Origin: an uncultured Clostridia bacterium
Lineage (GTDB): Bacteria > Bacillota > Clostridia > Christensenellales > Borkfalkiaceae
Length of the DNA: 44,838 nt
Direction of reading: 5' to 3'
NCBI GenBank assembly: GCA_947625695.1
Contig: CANQPO010000008.1
Coordinates: 1 to 44,838 of the forward strand
The notes under the pieces are model-generated. The model did not search any database, had not been told where the DNA came from, and saw only the letters and a list, made by a program, of their open reading frames with translations. Below, in pieces: positions 1-8,650 of the stretch. Positions within the stretch are counted from its first letter, which is position 1. The number at the start of each line of letters is the position of its first letter. Both the position numbers and the translations under genes were made by a program.

Positions 1-100
1 GCTTGTGCGCGAGGGTGGGCAAGTGGGCAGGGTAGGGCAATTAGAACAAAGGACACCACCCCCCTACCCCCCCTCCTGAGGAGGGGGCGGGTGACGGACC
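1..100. repeat. Direct repeat, copy 1 (offset 319 bp)
   Basis: About 100 bp here recur almost unchanged at 320-419, with one obvious G/A difference in the CCTCCTGAGG segment. Between the two copies lies a ~165-bp palindromic element (155-319). The arrangement reads as a tandem duplication or as two insertions of the same composite repeat. No gene is visible in 1-513. Confidence 0.85.
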
Positions 101-154
101 TCCTCCGTGGGAGGGGGACTTAAGGGGGTGGGGCGGCAAATGGGCTCTTCCAAA

Positions 155-319
155 GCGTCATGCTGAGCCGTAATGTGTGTACGTAGTCCGTGAGAGAAAG
201 TCCGCGAAGGCATCTTGGTACGTTTGGGTGTGGTTTTAAGCGTACTTGGACGTAGTAAGATTCCCTCGGAGAATTGCCATGTCGGACTGCGTAATTTCCT
301 TTTCGGCTCGGAATGACGC
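155..319. repeat. ~165-bp palindromic interspersed repeat (family delta)
   Basis: The element starts with GCGTCATGCTGAGCCG and ends with CGGCTCGGAATGACGC, so its ends are inverted repeats of each other. The centre contains nested palindromes around AAGATTCCCTCGG. Related copies lie at 29398-29613 and 35410-35575, with a fragment near 27463-27517. The function is unknown. The style resembles bacterial intergenic palindromic repeats that are often mis-annotated as short proteins. Confidence 0.8.
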
Positions 320-419
320 GCTTGTGCGCGAGGGTGGGCAAGTGGGCAGGGTAGGGCAATTAGAACAAAGGACACCACCCCCCTACCCCCCCTCCTAAGG
401 AGGGGGCGGGTGACGGACC
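320..419. repeat. Direct repeat, copy 2
   Basis: This is the second copy of the 1-100 sequence. It is followed by another CCCCCTCC/GGAGGGGG hairpin and then by the terminator at 454-486. Confidence 0.85.
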
Positions 420-453
420 CCCTCCTGAGGAGGGGGCAAGAGGGAAAAGGGCG

Positions 454-486
454 AAAAAAAGAACCCCGCAGGGGGGTTCTTTTTTT
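454..486 (-). terminator. Intrinsic terminator of the large lipoprotein gene (bidirectional form)
   Basis: An 8-bp stem AGAACCCC/GGGGTTCT (460-467 and 473-480) with a 5-nt loop is flanked by an A-run (454-460) and a T-run (480-486). Read on the minus strand, it follows the stop codon at 514-516 by about 28 nt and ends in seven T residues. By symmetry it can also stop plus-strand transcription. Confidence 0.9.
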
Positions 487-513
487 CAGTTCGCTCGGGT
501 GAGCGAGGGTTTG

Positions 514-3500
514 TTATCTCGTCACTTCAGAAATATAGCCGAAGGTCCTCGTGAAGTTATCGCACCAATAAGGGTTACCGTCGAGACGGATCGTCATGTT
601 ATCCGTAGTCTTTGCAAATCCGGTATACTTGATCTCATAGTGGATGTCCTTCGTCTCGGTCCAAGGAAGTTTCTGTCCCGTATGAATTGTTCTGCCGTTG
701 TCGTCAACATTGCTCTCCGTCTTGGTGCCGACTTTCGCCGTGAATTCGGAGTAAACGGTGATCTCGTCGCCAATTCTGATGAAGGTAATCTTGTGGGTTC
801 CGATGAAACCGCCGTCTGCCACGCTGGGAAGAGTTTTGACTTCCTTGCCGTTGAGTTTGACGGTGTACGTCATATCTTTCGAGATCGGATCGCCCGCCCA
901 GTCATTCTGTGTGCCGTTGACCTGGAAAGTACCAAATGTGTCGGTGCCATCTGCGCCGTGGTTGACCATCTGGACAACTGCATCAGTGAAGCTGTCACGA
1001 ACAAGATCGTACTCGATCGTAAAGATGAAGTCGCCCTCGAGATCGGTAATTACGCAAGATGCACCATCGGTACCATTGTTCCACCAATCACCGCTGTAGT
1101 CGGTGTTGAGCATAGGGGTGGAAATCAAGCCTTCCGAAAGATCATACTTCTTGCCACCCTTCTCGATCGTGCCGAAGTACTTGCTCAGAGTAACGGTGTG
1201 GCGAGTTACATTCTTAAGAGCCGCCGTCCAACCGTTGATCTGAAGGGTTGCGTCGAAGTAAGCAACGTTTGTAACCTTAATGGTACTCACGTACTTCGCG
1301 CCGGTGGGAGACGTCCAACTCGTCCGGACAAGAAGGGTATTGCCGTATCTCGTGATCAGCGAAACGAAATCTGTACCGTTCGCTTCGCCATTAGACCCGC
1401 CGTGGCTCATCCACTGCGACTTATCGGTAACCGCCTCGCCGTTCTTCGTGAAGGACTTCGTGATTTCGACTTTGGTACCTTCGTTAGCCCAAGCTTCGTC
1501 AACTACCACGTCATCAGTTGCAATGAGGTCGATCGTGATATATTTCTCATTTGCGTCGAAGATCTGCAAACGAGCGTTGGTATAGTTGCCAGTACCATCT
1601 GCATGTTCGAAGGTATATTCTACCCCGAAGTCGCCCTGGACGTTAACTGCACCGATCGCGCTAGCCCACCACTCTTCCGGAGTAGCGGAAGGAGCAACTG
1701 CAATGCCCTCGCTGCTGACGATCGCATAAACGGTATTGTCGAGAAGCTCACGGGTGCTATGGCACTTTTCGCATTCGTCAATGGTATCGGAGCCTTGCTG
1801 CGCTTTCCACTGATGTTCGCCGGTAGCGGGATCAATGAGCGCACCATAGTAGAAGTTGTCTTCAAAATAAGCCTGGATGCCGTCAACGAGGCAGCTGCCC
1901 TCTCTAAGCTCTTTACGCTCAGTGCTGGGGGTCTTGGAGTCTTTTCCGATCGTGTTGCCGGTGACGGTGTAGACAGTGTACTCGGTCTGACCGTTCTCGG
2001 TGTCCTCGTTCGCGGTAAAGCGGAACTTCGCCGTGTTGTCCTCCGCTCTCACGCCGATCGCGGTGAGGTCGAGGCTTGCGACAAGGATAACGCCCTTATC
2101 GTAGTCGTTGGTGTTGTTGACAGTACCGACGGTGATGATCTTTGCCGCGCTCCCGCCGGTGGTGAGAGCATTCTCGTCGAGCCAAGTTGCAACGCCTTTC
2201 TTGATAGAAACGCCGACGTTGTAGCTCATCTGGTACTTTTCTACCTCTTCAACAGGATGTTCGATGTTGAGGAACGCCGCGAAGTTGACGCCGTCCGCAA
2301 TGTTCGTCGTTTCGGTGAACGCGTAAACAAGGAGCTTGTTGCCGCTGACCGTGACATAGACGGGAGCTTCAGACGTGCCGATGTTGATTGCGCCCGAGGA
2401 AGCCTTGAGGTTGTAGACAAGGTTTGCGGTAGCGAGCACGGTGTTTCCGTCACGGACGGAGACCTCGGTGGACATACGCTCGGAGGTGAGGTTGACAAGA
2501 TCGGGAGCCGCAAGCCAGTACTGAACGGTGAGCTTGTCGGTACCCGCCTCTACCTTGACGATGTAGAGGGTGTTGGACGCACGATAGAAGTTTTCTCTAT
2601 CGGGAGTCGTGGTTGCGCTATAGGTACCCTTGATCGCAGCTTTCACTTCCGCAACGGTAGCACGTGCGTTACCGGTTGCAAGGGTGAGGTTATCAATCGT
2701 TCCGGAAAGACCGGTGTACTCGACGGTGTAGGTGCCGCCTGCGTCGAGCGTGAAGTCGGACGCGGTGATCTCTGCGCCTGCTGCGGGAAGCGCCGCAAGA
2801 CCGCTGAGGTCGATCTGAACCTTGGTGGTTGCATTCAAGTTGAGGTTGAACGTCTTTTCGAAGTCTGCCTTGAGACCAAGCACAACGTCTACCGTGTTGC
2901 CGGCCTTTGTTGCCTTCACGACAACGTTGTTTGCCGTTGCTTCAAACGTCTCTGCGACCTCTTCTGCCTTGAGGTTGGTGAGGAGCTTGAATGCAACAAA
3001 GTGCGTGGAGCCGCCGAGCGCGGTCGCCTGAGTAGCCGTCGCCTTGGCGGGCGTACCGGTTGCAACGAGTTTGATGTATGCGCTCGCATCGGTGTTGCTG
3101 GTGACGGTGTAATCGTAAGCGACTTCGGGCGCTTCGAAGGTAGCTTCGCCCACTTTGATCGCGGTCGCGTTCGCGCCCGTGATAGGGGTAGCGATGACCT
3201 TGATGGAATCTTGTGCCTGAAGCCCTGCAAGGAAGTCTGCAGTGTATGCTTCTTCCGTAATTCTGTCTGCTCCGCCGATCTCCTCAATCTTCTTCGCAGG
3301 CTTGGTGATCGTTCTCGACTCGCCGTTGAACTCTACAAAGAAGCCGAAGAAGTCTGCCTGAAGAGGTTCGGTCGCGAGGTTGACGCGCGTCTTGTCGTAA
3401 TAAGTGACGTCCTTCGTTTCTTTGCTGCCTTCTTCCACGGGTTCCTTGACAACGGTCTTGACATATCTGTATGCATATGCGTTGAAGTTGTTGTCGAGGG

Positions 3501-4692
3501 TGCTCTTGTCGGAGAAGGTCGCCTTTGTGCCGAGGCCCTCGGTGTTGAAGAGCTTGCCTGCGGGCTGCACGCGGTTGGTGGGAAGCGCCGTGACATCGTA
3601 ATCTTCGATCGCAAGACCTGCGACAAATTCAACTGCGGTGACGGTGTAATCGCAGAATTCACCGTAAGCGCAAACTTCGTATGCAGCTTTGGGAAGGTTG
3701 ACGGAGATCGTGTAAACGGTTTCCGTGCCGTCGTACTTCTGCAACGTGTGGCGCATCAACATGACGCCGTCCGTCTGATAGATGTATTCGACAACAACGG
3801 TGGACCACTTGGTGGGATTCGCCGCGTCGTTGGGGAAAGCGGTGCCTGCGCTCCAGCTGGTGCCGTCCGTCATGACCTGCCAAAGAGGGCTGTCCGCTGT
3901 GGCGATGCCTACCGTAGCCGCGCCGCCGCCGACGGGAATGTTGCACCCTGCGGGAACTTGATAGCCGGCCGCCTGACCGATGATCCAGCCGTCCTCACGG
4001 GGAAGAACGCCGTCCGCACCGTTGCGGATACTCATCAGAGGGGAGTCCCATGCGCTTGCGGCGCCGGGGGTGTCGTTTCTCGTAAGGCCGGTGATCTGAA
4101 GGGTGAGCGTCAGGCTCTGCCCTGCGATCAGGGTGCCGAAGGAAACGTGGTTTTCACCTGCGATCGGGTCCTTTACGCCGGGATAGGTCTTGCCTTCGCC
4201 GCCGCGGGTGAGCGTTGCGGGATTGCCCCATGCAACGGTCGAGATCTTGTCCTCAAGTCCGCTGTAGGAATTACGCTTTGCACCGCATGCGCATTCATAT
4301 TGATATGCGCCGTCGGTAGACTCTGTCCAGCTGTGATCGACCGTGGCATAATAAGACCTCTTCACACGATTGTCTTTGCCGTCTGCGGTGAGTTCTGCAG
4401 GCTGGTTCTTGGGAATGACGTAGATAAGGTACTGACCTGCCTGAGCTTTGTTGTAAGCCGAAGAATCTACTTCGTATTCGTCTGCCTTGAGCTCATGCAA
4501 TTCGTCGTCGCCTTGATAATATACGGAAACTTTCAAGTCGCCGACGGAGAAATCTTCGCCCTCTTTGAAGTTCAGCTTCTGCCCTTCGAGAACGACCTCG
4601 GAGATGTTCTTTTCGCCGCCGCCGCATGCGAACATGCAGAGCGAGCAACAAAGAGCAAGCAGAAGCGTAAGAACTACTTTGAGCTTCTTCAT
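514..4692 (-). CDS. Very large secreted lipoprotein with Ig-like and lectin-like regions
   Basis: Product of 1392 aa. The start at 4692 is chosen because an SD-like GGGGGAAAG lies just upstream and a textbook lipoprotein signal follows: MKKLK, a hydrophobic core rich in Leu and Cys, then MFAC with Cys23 followed by GGG. Residues ~30-100 look like a bacterial group-3 Ig-like domain (Tyr-rich, SSAYNKAQAGQY). A Cys-x-Cys-Gly zinc-ribbon-like piece (YECACG) follows, and a second Cys-x-x-Cys piece (DECEKCH) lies past the middle. The last ~250 residues are rich in Trp, Gly and Asp and resemble a concanavalin-like beta-sandwich (inference). No catalytic motif was recognised. It is transcribed alone, with its own promoter (4750-4778) and terminator (454-486). 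It is probably anchored to the outer face of the membrane and binds carbohydrate or protein, but the ligand is unknown. Confidence 0.85.
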   Translation of the reverse strand: MKKLKVVLTLLLALCCSLCMFACGGGEKNISEVVLEGQKLNFKEGEDFSVGDLKVSVYYQGDDELHELKADEYEVDSSAYNKAQAGQYLIYVIPKNQPAELTADGKDNRVKRSYYATVDHSWTESTDGAYQYECACGAKRNSYSGLEDKISTVAWGNPATLTRGGEGKTYPGVKDPIAGENHVSFGTLIAGQSLTLTLQITGLTRNDTPGAASAWDSPLMSIRNGADGVLPREDGWIIGQAAGYQVPAGCNIPVGGGAATVGIATADSPLWQVMTDGTSWSAGTAFPNDAANPTKWSTVVVEYIYQTDGVMLMRHTLQKYDGTETVYTISVNLPKAAYEVCAYGEFCDYTVTAVEFVAGLAIEDYDVTALPTNRVQPAGKLFNTEGLGTKATFSDKSTLDNNFNAYAYRYVKTVVKEPVEEGSKETKDVTYYDKTRVNLATEPLQADFFGFFVEFNGESRTITKPAKKIEEIGGADRITEEAYTADFLAGLQAQDSIKVIATPITGANATAIKVGEATFEAPEVAYDYTVTSNTDASAYIKLVATGTPAKATATQATALGGSTHFVAFKLLTNLKAEEVAETFEATANNVVVKATKAGNTVDVVLGLKADFEKTFNLNLNATTKVQIDLSGLAALPAAGAEITASDFTLDAGGTYTVEYTGLSGTIDNLTLATGNARATVAEVKAAIKGTYSATTTPDRENFYRASNTLYIVKVEAGTDKLTVQYWLAAPDLVNLTSERMSTEVSVRDGNTVLATANLVYNLKASSGAINIGTSEAPVYVTVSGNKLLVYAFTETTNIADGVNFAAFLNIEHPVEEVEKYQMSYNVGVSIKKGVATWLDENALTTGGSAAKIITVGTVNNTNDYDKGVILVASLDLTAIGVRAEDNTAKFRFTANEDTENGQTEYTVYTVTGNTIGKDSKTPSTERKELREGSCLVDGIQAYFEDNFYYGALIDPATGEHQWKAQQGSDTIDECEKCHSTRELLDNTVYAIVSSEGIAVAPSATPEEWWASAIGAVNVQGDFGVEYTFEHADGTGNYTNARLQIFDANEKYITIDLIATDDVVVDEAWANEGTKVEITKSFTKNGEAVTDKSQWMSHGGSNGEANGTDFVSLITRYGNTLLVRTSWTSPTGAKYVSTIKVTNVAYFDATLQINGWTAALKNVTRHTVTLSKYFGTIEKGGKKYDLSEGLISTPMLNTDYSGDWWNNGTDGASCVITDLEGDFIFTIEYDLVRDSFTDAVVQMVNHGADGTDTFGTFQVNGTQNDWAGDPISKDMTYTVKLNGKEVKTLPSVADGGFIGTHKITFIRIGDEITVYSEFTAKVGTKTESNVDDNGRTIHTGQKLPWTETKDIHYEIKYTGFAKTTDNMTIRLDGNPYWCDNFTRTFGYISEVTR

Positions 4693-4749
4693 AGTTACTT
4701 TCCCCCTAAAAAAGTTATTTTTTGCCACTTTCTTTTTATGGCAAGCAAC

Positions 4750-4778
4750 ATTTTACAACAAATTTTTTGTGATGTCAA
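4750..4778 (-). promoter_or_regulatory. SigmaA-type promoter of the large lipoprotein gene
   Basis: On the minus strand, TTGACA (4773-4778), a 17-nt spacer and TAAAAT (4750-4755) lie about 58 nt upstream of the ATG at 4692. The -35 box is perfect and the -10 box has one mismatch. Confidence 0.8.
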
Positions 4779-4936
4779 TACTTTTTCGGAAAAATTTGCA
4801 CGTTTTTTGTTTTTGAGGGTTTGGGCGGAAAGATTTATATTATTGTGCGCACTTACGTGCGCGCGGGAGAAGGAGAGAAAGTGTGAGGCGCGTCATACTG
4901 AGCCGAAATGCACAAGTCGAAGTCGCCCTTTCCAAA

Positions 4937-5053
4937 TGTCATTTCGAGTGGAGCGAAGCGAAATCGAGAAATCTCGACTATATTATTGCAAAGTGAGATT
5001 TTATAAGGTGAGATTTCTCCACGCGCCGCTTATGCGGCTTGGTCGAAATGACA
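4937..5053. repeat. Palindromic repeat, family gamma (TGTCATTTCGA...TCGAAATGACA)
   Basis: The ends are perfect inverted repeats (TGTCATTTCGA and TCGAAATGACA). Inside is a second inverted pair, GAGAAATCTCG and GTGAGATTTCTCC. A close copy lies at 5142-5261. Other copies are at 14439-14529, 15903-15989, 27551-27652, 29665-29749 and 30845-30936. The remainder of the 649-bp gap 4693-5341 holds only the lipoprotein promoter and short repeat fragments. Confidence 0.85.
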
Positions 5054-5141
5054 TATTCAGAATGCGGGGCTCGGGAATGACGCGCTTAAGCGCGGGAACC
5101 CCCCTCAAGGGACAGCCAAGGAAATAAACGCCCTTTCCAAA

Positions 5142-5261
5142 TGTCATTTCGAGTGGAGCGAAGCGAAATCGAGAAATCTCGACTATATTATTACATGGTG
5201 AGATTTTATAAGGTGAGATTTCTCCACTCCGCTCGCGTTGTTCGCTTCGGTCGAAATGACA
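5142..5261. repeat. Palindromic repeat, family gamma
   Basis: This is nearly identical to 4937-5053 over its first ~80 bp and then differs in the right arm (CCACTCCGCTCG in place of CCACGCGCCGC). The two copies in one gap suggest local duplication. Confidence 0.85.
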
Positions 5262-5313
5262 TATTCAGAATGCGGGGCGCGAATGCCCACCCCCTTAGTC
5301 CCCCAACGCAAAT

Positions 5314-5335
5314 AAAAAACCCTCCCGAGGGAGGG
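5314..5335 (-). terminator. Intrinsic terminator of upp
   Basis: The minus strand reads CCCTCC-CTCG-GGAGGG followed by TTTTTTATT. It lies just beyond the upp stop codon at 5342-5344. Confidence 0.85.
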
Positions 5336-5341
5336 AAAAAT

Positions 5342-5980
5342 TTATTTGGTGCCGTAGAGACGGTCGCCTGCGTCGCCGAGTCCGGGCAAGATGTAGCCGT
5401 GCTCATTCAAACATCTGTCGAGCGTGGAGGCGTAAATGGGTACGTCGGGATGGGCCGTCGCCACCGCCTCGATCCCCTCGGGCGCCGCAATGATGCACAT
5501 GAACTTGATCTTCTTACACCCCCGCTTTTTGAGCGCCGTGAGCGCGTCGCACGCCGAACCGCCCGTCGCAAGCATGGGATCGACGAGCAGCACCGTCTTT
5601 TCCTCGATCCCCTCGGGCAGTTTGCAGTAGTATTCCTGCGGCTCCAACGTCTCTTCGTCGCGGTACATGCCGATGTGCCCCACCCGCGCCGTGGGAAAAA
5701 CCTTGTGCACGCCGTTCACCATGCCGAGCCCCGCCCGCAATATAGGCACCACGGCGACGCTCTCCTCGGGCACGCGGTATTGCACCGTCCGCTCGAGCGG
5801 CGTCTCCACCTCCACGGGAACGAGCGGGAGGTCCTTCATGCTCTCGTAAGTCATCACCGTGGTGATCTCCTCGATGAGTTCGCGAAACTCCTTCATGCCC
5901 GTGCTCTTGTCCCTGAGAAAGCTCACCTTGTGCCTGATGAGCGGATGATCGAAGATAAATACATTGTCGAAATGCTTCAT
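5342..5980 (-). CDS. upp: Uracil phosphoribosyltransferase
   Basis: Product of 212 aa, the usual length. It converts uracil and PRPP to UMP in pyrimidine salvage, in the cytosol. The PRPP-binding segment [10 protein letters not shown] is at residues 134-143. The uracil-contacting C-terminal segment [18 protein letters not shown] is intact, and so is the central [10 protein letters not shown]. The start at 5980 is preceded by GGGAG at good spacing. It is a single-gene unit with its own promoter (6010-6038) and terminator (5314-5335), divergent from the TerB-like gene at 6166. Confidence 0.97.
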   Translation of the reverse strand: MKHFDNVFIFDHPLIRHKVSFLRDKSTGMKEFRELIEEITTVMTYESMKDLPLVPVEVETPLERTVQYRVPEESVAVVPILRAGLGMVNGVHKVFPTARVGHIGMYRDEETLEPQEYYCKLPEGIEEKTVLLVDPMLATGGSACDALTALKKRGCKKIKFMCIIAAPEGIEAVATAHPDVPIYASTLDRCLNEHGYILPGLGDAGDRLYGTK

Positions 5981-6009
5981 ATATTACTCCCGATTTGTTG
6001 TTCGCCCCT

Positions 6010-6038
6010 ATGATAGCATACCCGCGCGCAAATTGCAA
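6010..6038 (-). promoter_or_regulatory. Promoter of upp
   Basis: On the minus strand, TTGCAA (6033-6038), a 17-nt spacer and TATCAT (6010-6015) lie about 30 nt upstream of the upp start. Confidence 0.65.
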
Positions 6039-6091
6039 GACGTTGCGGGAATTTCCCTCAAAAGTTTGCGGGGGGAAATTTCGTTAAACTC

Positions 6092-6120
6092 TTGACAAAG
6101 CGGAAGCCTTCTGTTACAAT
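6092..6120 (+). promoter_or_regulatory. Promoter of the TerB-like gene
   Basis: A perfect TTGACA (6092-6097), a 17-nt spacer and TACAAT (6115-6120) lie upstream of AAGGAG and the ATG at 6166. Confidence 0.85.
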
Positions 6121-6165
6121 ATCCGTCGAATTCAAAAAATCAAATTCAGAAAGGAGAACTCATAC

Positions 6166-6618
6166 ATGAAAGAATTTAACGAACTTTGCAAGGAATTTGA
6201 ACAGCTCGACGCGGCGACCTACACGGCGCTGCTGGCGGAAAAATCGCTCAAACTCCTGCCCGCCCTCCATGCGGTGACGGGAAACGGCGTAGACGGCGCA
6301 GCTCTATTTGCCTCCTTCGTGCTCGGCGCGATCGCGGCGGACGGAAAGCTCTCCGAGGAAGAATATCTCCTCTGCTATCCCCTGCTCCACGCCTTCTTCG
6401 GCGACGAGGTCAACTACGACGACTGCAAAGTTGCCGCGAAATTACTCCGCTCCGAGGGCCGCGCCTTCAAAAAGTCCCTCGAAGAGATCGTGGACGTTTT
6501 GGGCGGACTCTCCGAAGAACTCAAAGACGACGTCGTGATCGTCTGCCTCATGATCTGCGCCCTCGACGGGAAGATCTCCCTCAAGGAAAAGAATTGGATC
6601 AAAAAATTGGTGAAATAA
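6166..6618 (+). CDS. TerB-like helical protein
   Basis: Product of 150 aa with no signal peptide, predicted cytosolic and all-helical. Two repeated acidic motifs, AADGKLSEEE (~57-66) and ALDGKISLKE (~132-141), match the paired DGxxSxxE pattern of the TerB/TerB-like fold (tellurite resistance family), which is proposed to bind metal ions. The family name does not imply tellurite resistance here; no ter genes are nearby. The start is supported by AAGGAG 9 nt upstream and a strong promoter. It is monocistronic and is closed by a 16-bp hairpin shared with the convergent yraN. Confidence 0.75.
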   Translation: MKEFNELCKEFEQLDAATYTALLAEKSLKLLPALHAVTGNGVDGAALFASFVLGAIAADGKLSEEEYLLCYPLLHAFFGDEVNYDDCKVAAKLLRSEGRAFKKSLEEIVDVLGGLSEELKDDVVIVCLMICALDGKISLKEKNWIKKLVK

Positions 6619-6630
6619 AATGTCGGAAGA

Positions 6631-6666
6631 GGGCGGCGCCTGCGGAGAATTCCGCAGGCGCCGCCC
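6631..6666. terminator. Perfect 16-bp GC hairpin between convergent genes
   Basis: GGGCGGCGCCTGCGGA (6631-6646), a GAAT loop and its exact complement (6651-6666) form a 36-nt perfect inverted repeat. It sits between the TerB-like gene (+) and yraN (-). The T-tract is weak (CTTCTTTATG), so it probably serves as a shared terminator or RNA 3'-end barrier. Confidence 0.75.
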
Positions 6667-6687
6667 CTTCTTTATGTACGGTTATTT

Positions 6688-7047
6688 TCAGATATACGCG
6701 CCCTCGAAGTACTCCACCTCGCCGTTCATGACGGAGGAGACGTCGAAGCGGCAGGGCACCTCCTTGCGCAGAAGGTTGCAATAGCTCCACGCGATCTTGC
6801 GGTAGCGCTCCCGCTTTTTGTAGTCCACCGCCTCGGAGGGGAGACCGTGCTCGTCGTCCGTGCGCGTTTTGACTTCCACAAAGCAGTAGGTCCCCTCTTT
6901 GAAGGCGATGATGTCCGCCTCGCCGAAGGGGGTCTTATAATTTCGCTCGAGGATCTTATATTTATTCTTTTTAAGATATTTTACGGTGAGTTCTTCTCCC
7001 GATCGCCCAAGAAGTTTTTTACGAAAGTCTTTCTGTGAATTTTGCAT
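6688..7047 (-). CDS. yraN: YraN/UPF0102 family nuclease-like protein
   Basis: Product of 119 aa. The PD-(D/E)xK-like core is visible: LGRSGEELTVKYLKK (~13-27), a GEADIIAF motif (~42-49) and FVEVKTR (~56-62). The family is a predicted Holliday-junction-resolvase-fold protein of unclear physiological role. The ATG at 7047 lies inside the 3' end of rnhB (67-nt overlap), the usual rnhB-yraN coupling. Convergent with the TerB-like gene. Confidence 0.9.
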   Translation of the reverse strand: MQNSQKDFRKKLLGRSGEELTVKYLKKNKYKILERNYKTPFGEADIIAFKEGTYCFVEVKTRTDDEHGLPSEAVDYKKRERYRKIAWSYCNLLRKEVPCRFDVSSVMNGEVEYFEGAYI

Positions 7048-7607
7048 ATCCCCTTCTCCCTGATCGCCTTGATGTGCTCGGCGGTGCCGTAGCCGACGTT
7101 GCGCTCGAACCCGTAATCGGGATATTCCCGCGCGTACTCCTCCATGAGCTTGTCGCGGTACACCTTGGCAAGGATGCTCGCCGCGCCGATGGAGCAGACA
7201 AGAGCGTCCCCCTTGACGATGCTCTTTTGCGGCTGGGCGATGTCGAGGGTCATGTTGCCGTCCGTGAGCACGAAATCGGGGGAGAGTTTGAGCCCCTCCA
7301 CCGCCTTCTTCATGCAGAGGCGTGTCGCCTGCAAAATGTTGATCTCGTCGATGGTCCCCTCGTCCACTTCGGAGACGGAGTAGGCGAGCGCGACCTCTTT
7401 GATCTGCTCGGCAAGCGCTTCTCTCTTCTTTTTGGAGAGCTTTTTGCTGTCGTCCACGCCAAGCACCCGCTTTTCCTCGTCGAGGGGGAGGATGACGGCG
7501 GCACAGACGACGGGTCCCGCCAAGGGGCCCCTGCCCACTTCGTCCACCCCCGCCACGGCGGTGTAGCCCTGCGCGAAATATTCTCTTTCGTAAGTCAGTT
7601 CGTCCAT
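6981..7607 (-). CDS. rnhB: Ribonuclease HII
   Basis: Product of 208 aa. It cleaves RNA in RNA-DNA hybrids, including single misincorporated ribonucleotides. The catalytic acidic cluster is present: D22 and E23 in AGVDEVGRGPLAGP, and D116 in VLTDGN. The C-terminal GFERNVGYGTAEHIKAI segment is typical. The gene starts 3 nt after the rbgA stop codon and overlaps yraN, so the three genes form one translationally coupled unit. Confidence 0.96.
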   Translation of the reverse strand: MDELTYEREYFAQGYTAVAGVDEVGRGPLAGPVVCAAVILPLDEEKRVLGVDDSKKLSKKKREALAEQIKEVALAYSVSEVDEGTIDEINILQATRLCMKKAVEGLKLSPDFVLTDGNMTLDIAQPQKSIVKGDALVCSIGAASILAKVYRDKLMEEYAREYPDYGFERNVGYGTAEHIKAIREKGICKIHRKTFVKNFLGDREKNSP

Positions 7608-7610
7608 AGC

Positions 7611-8465
7611 TTAAATGAGTCCTGCGTTTTGCATATCTTCTTTCGTGTCGAGGCACACCCTGCCGAGCTTGCCCTTGCGAAAGTCGTCGATGAGGGCGCG
7701 CTCCCCGCGCTCGTAGTCGAATTCCCCGCCGCGGAGCAGAAATCCCCTCTTTTTGCACACCTGTTCGAGCATTTCAAGGGGAGTCCCGCCCGAAATTTCA
7801 AAGCGTTCTTTAAGGCCCTGCGGATATTTTTCGCTCAGTTCCTCCAAAAGGCAGAGGGCGATCTCGTCCATTTCGAGAATATCGTCGTTGACGCTCCCGA
7901 TGTAGGCAAGGCGGCGGGCGAGAGTCTGGTCGGAGAAGGAGGGCGGCATGGTGCCGGGGGTATCCATGAGCTCGAAACTGCCGCACTTCACCCACTGTTT
8001 GCCGCGGGTGACCCCCGCTTTGTCCCCCACCTGCGCCTTTTTACTGCCCGAGAGCGCGTTGATGACGGTGCTCTTCCCCGTGTTGGGAACGCCCGCAATG
8101 AGAAAGCGCAGCGGCTTTTTGGAGCCCTTTTCTTTGAGACGCGCGGTCTTTTCCGCGACGAGCTCCTCCATGGCGGACTGTAGCGGGCGGACATTCTGCG
8201 CGGTCGCGTTGAGTTTGACGGCGTTCTTGCCACTCTCTTTCAAGAGAGTAAGGAGTTCGTCGGCTTTGCCGTCCGCAAGGTCGCACTTATTGAAGAGAAA
8301 GAGCACGGGTTTTTGCCCCACGAGCTCGCTGAGCTTGGGGTTATAGGTGGAGGCGGGGGCGCGCGCGTCGAGCACGAACACCACCGCGTCGCAGAGTTTT
8401 AAGTTGTCCTCCATGAGCCGCATGGCCTTTGCCATGTGCCCCGGGAACCAGTGGATGAGTTTCAC
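7611..8465 (-). CDS. rbgA: Ribosome biogenesis GTPase RbgA/YlqF
   Basis: Product of 284 aa. It acts in late assembly of the 50S subunit. The G motifs are circularly permuted: NKCD (G4, 59-62) precedes GVPNTGKS (G1, 125-132) and DTPG (G3, 168-171). The N-terminus HWFPGHMAKA is the family signature. The GTG at 8465 is chosen because GAGGAG lies 7 nt upstream and because it gives the usual short N-terminus. A second GTG at 8480 would add five residues but would place the SD inside the gene. In many Firmicutes rplS precedes this gene; here the upstream gap is a repeat block. Confidence 0.95.
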   Translation of the reverse strand: MKLIHWFPGHMAKAMRLMEDNLKLCDAVVFVLDARAPASTYNPKLSELVGQKPVLFLFNKCDLADGKADELLTLLKESGKNAVKLNATAQNVRPLQSAMEELVAEKTARLKEKGSKKPLRFLIAGVPNTGKSTVINALSGSKKAQVGDKAGVTRGKQWVKCGSFELMDTPGTMPPSFSDQTLARRLAYIGSVNDDILEMDEIALCLLEELSEKYPQGLKERFEISGGTPLEMLEQVCKKRGFLLRGGEFDYERGERALIDDFRKGKLGRVCLDTKEDMQNAGLI

Positions 8466-8471
8466 AAAAGT

Positions 8472-8588
8472 TCTCCTCACGCATTTCTTTTTCTTGCCGC
8501 TTGTCTCGCCCGCGTCAGCGGGGGAAAGGGTTTCTAAAGCCCCTCAGTCGCACGGGGCGCGACAGCTCCCCTACAGGGGCGCCGAGGG
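8472..8588 (+). repeat. Partial alpha fragment plus truncated beta element
   Basis: 8472-8512 resembles one arm of alpha copy E (TTTCTTTTTCTTGCCGC), but no matching partner arm is nearby. 8510-8588 is the 3' part of a beta element (CCCTCAGTC-hairpin-GACAGCTCCCC-loop-GGGGCGCC). No gene was seen in the 532-bp gap 8466-8997. Confidence 0.7.
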
Positions 8589-8650
8589 TTTGCCCACCCC
8601 CTTAATCCCCCTCCGATGGAGGGGGTTCTGTTAGGCGCGATGTTCACGCT

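Noticed and set aside
499..5127. A 1542-codon plus-strand ORF opposite the large lipoprotein gene
   Set aside because: It runs past both ends of the real gene into repeats and has no signal, domain or SD. The minus frame has promoter, SD, lipobox and terminator. The antisense frame is open because of codon bias.
5141..6013. Plus-strand ORF beginning FRVERSEIEKSR over a gamma repeat
   Set aside because: A typical spurious translation of a palindromic repeat, continuing antisense to upp.
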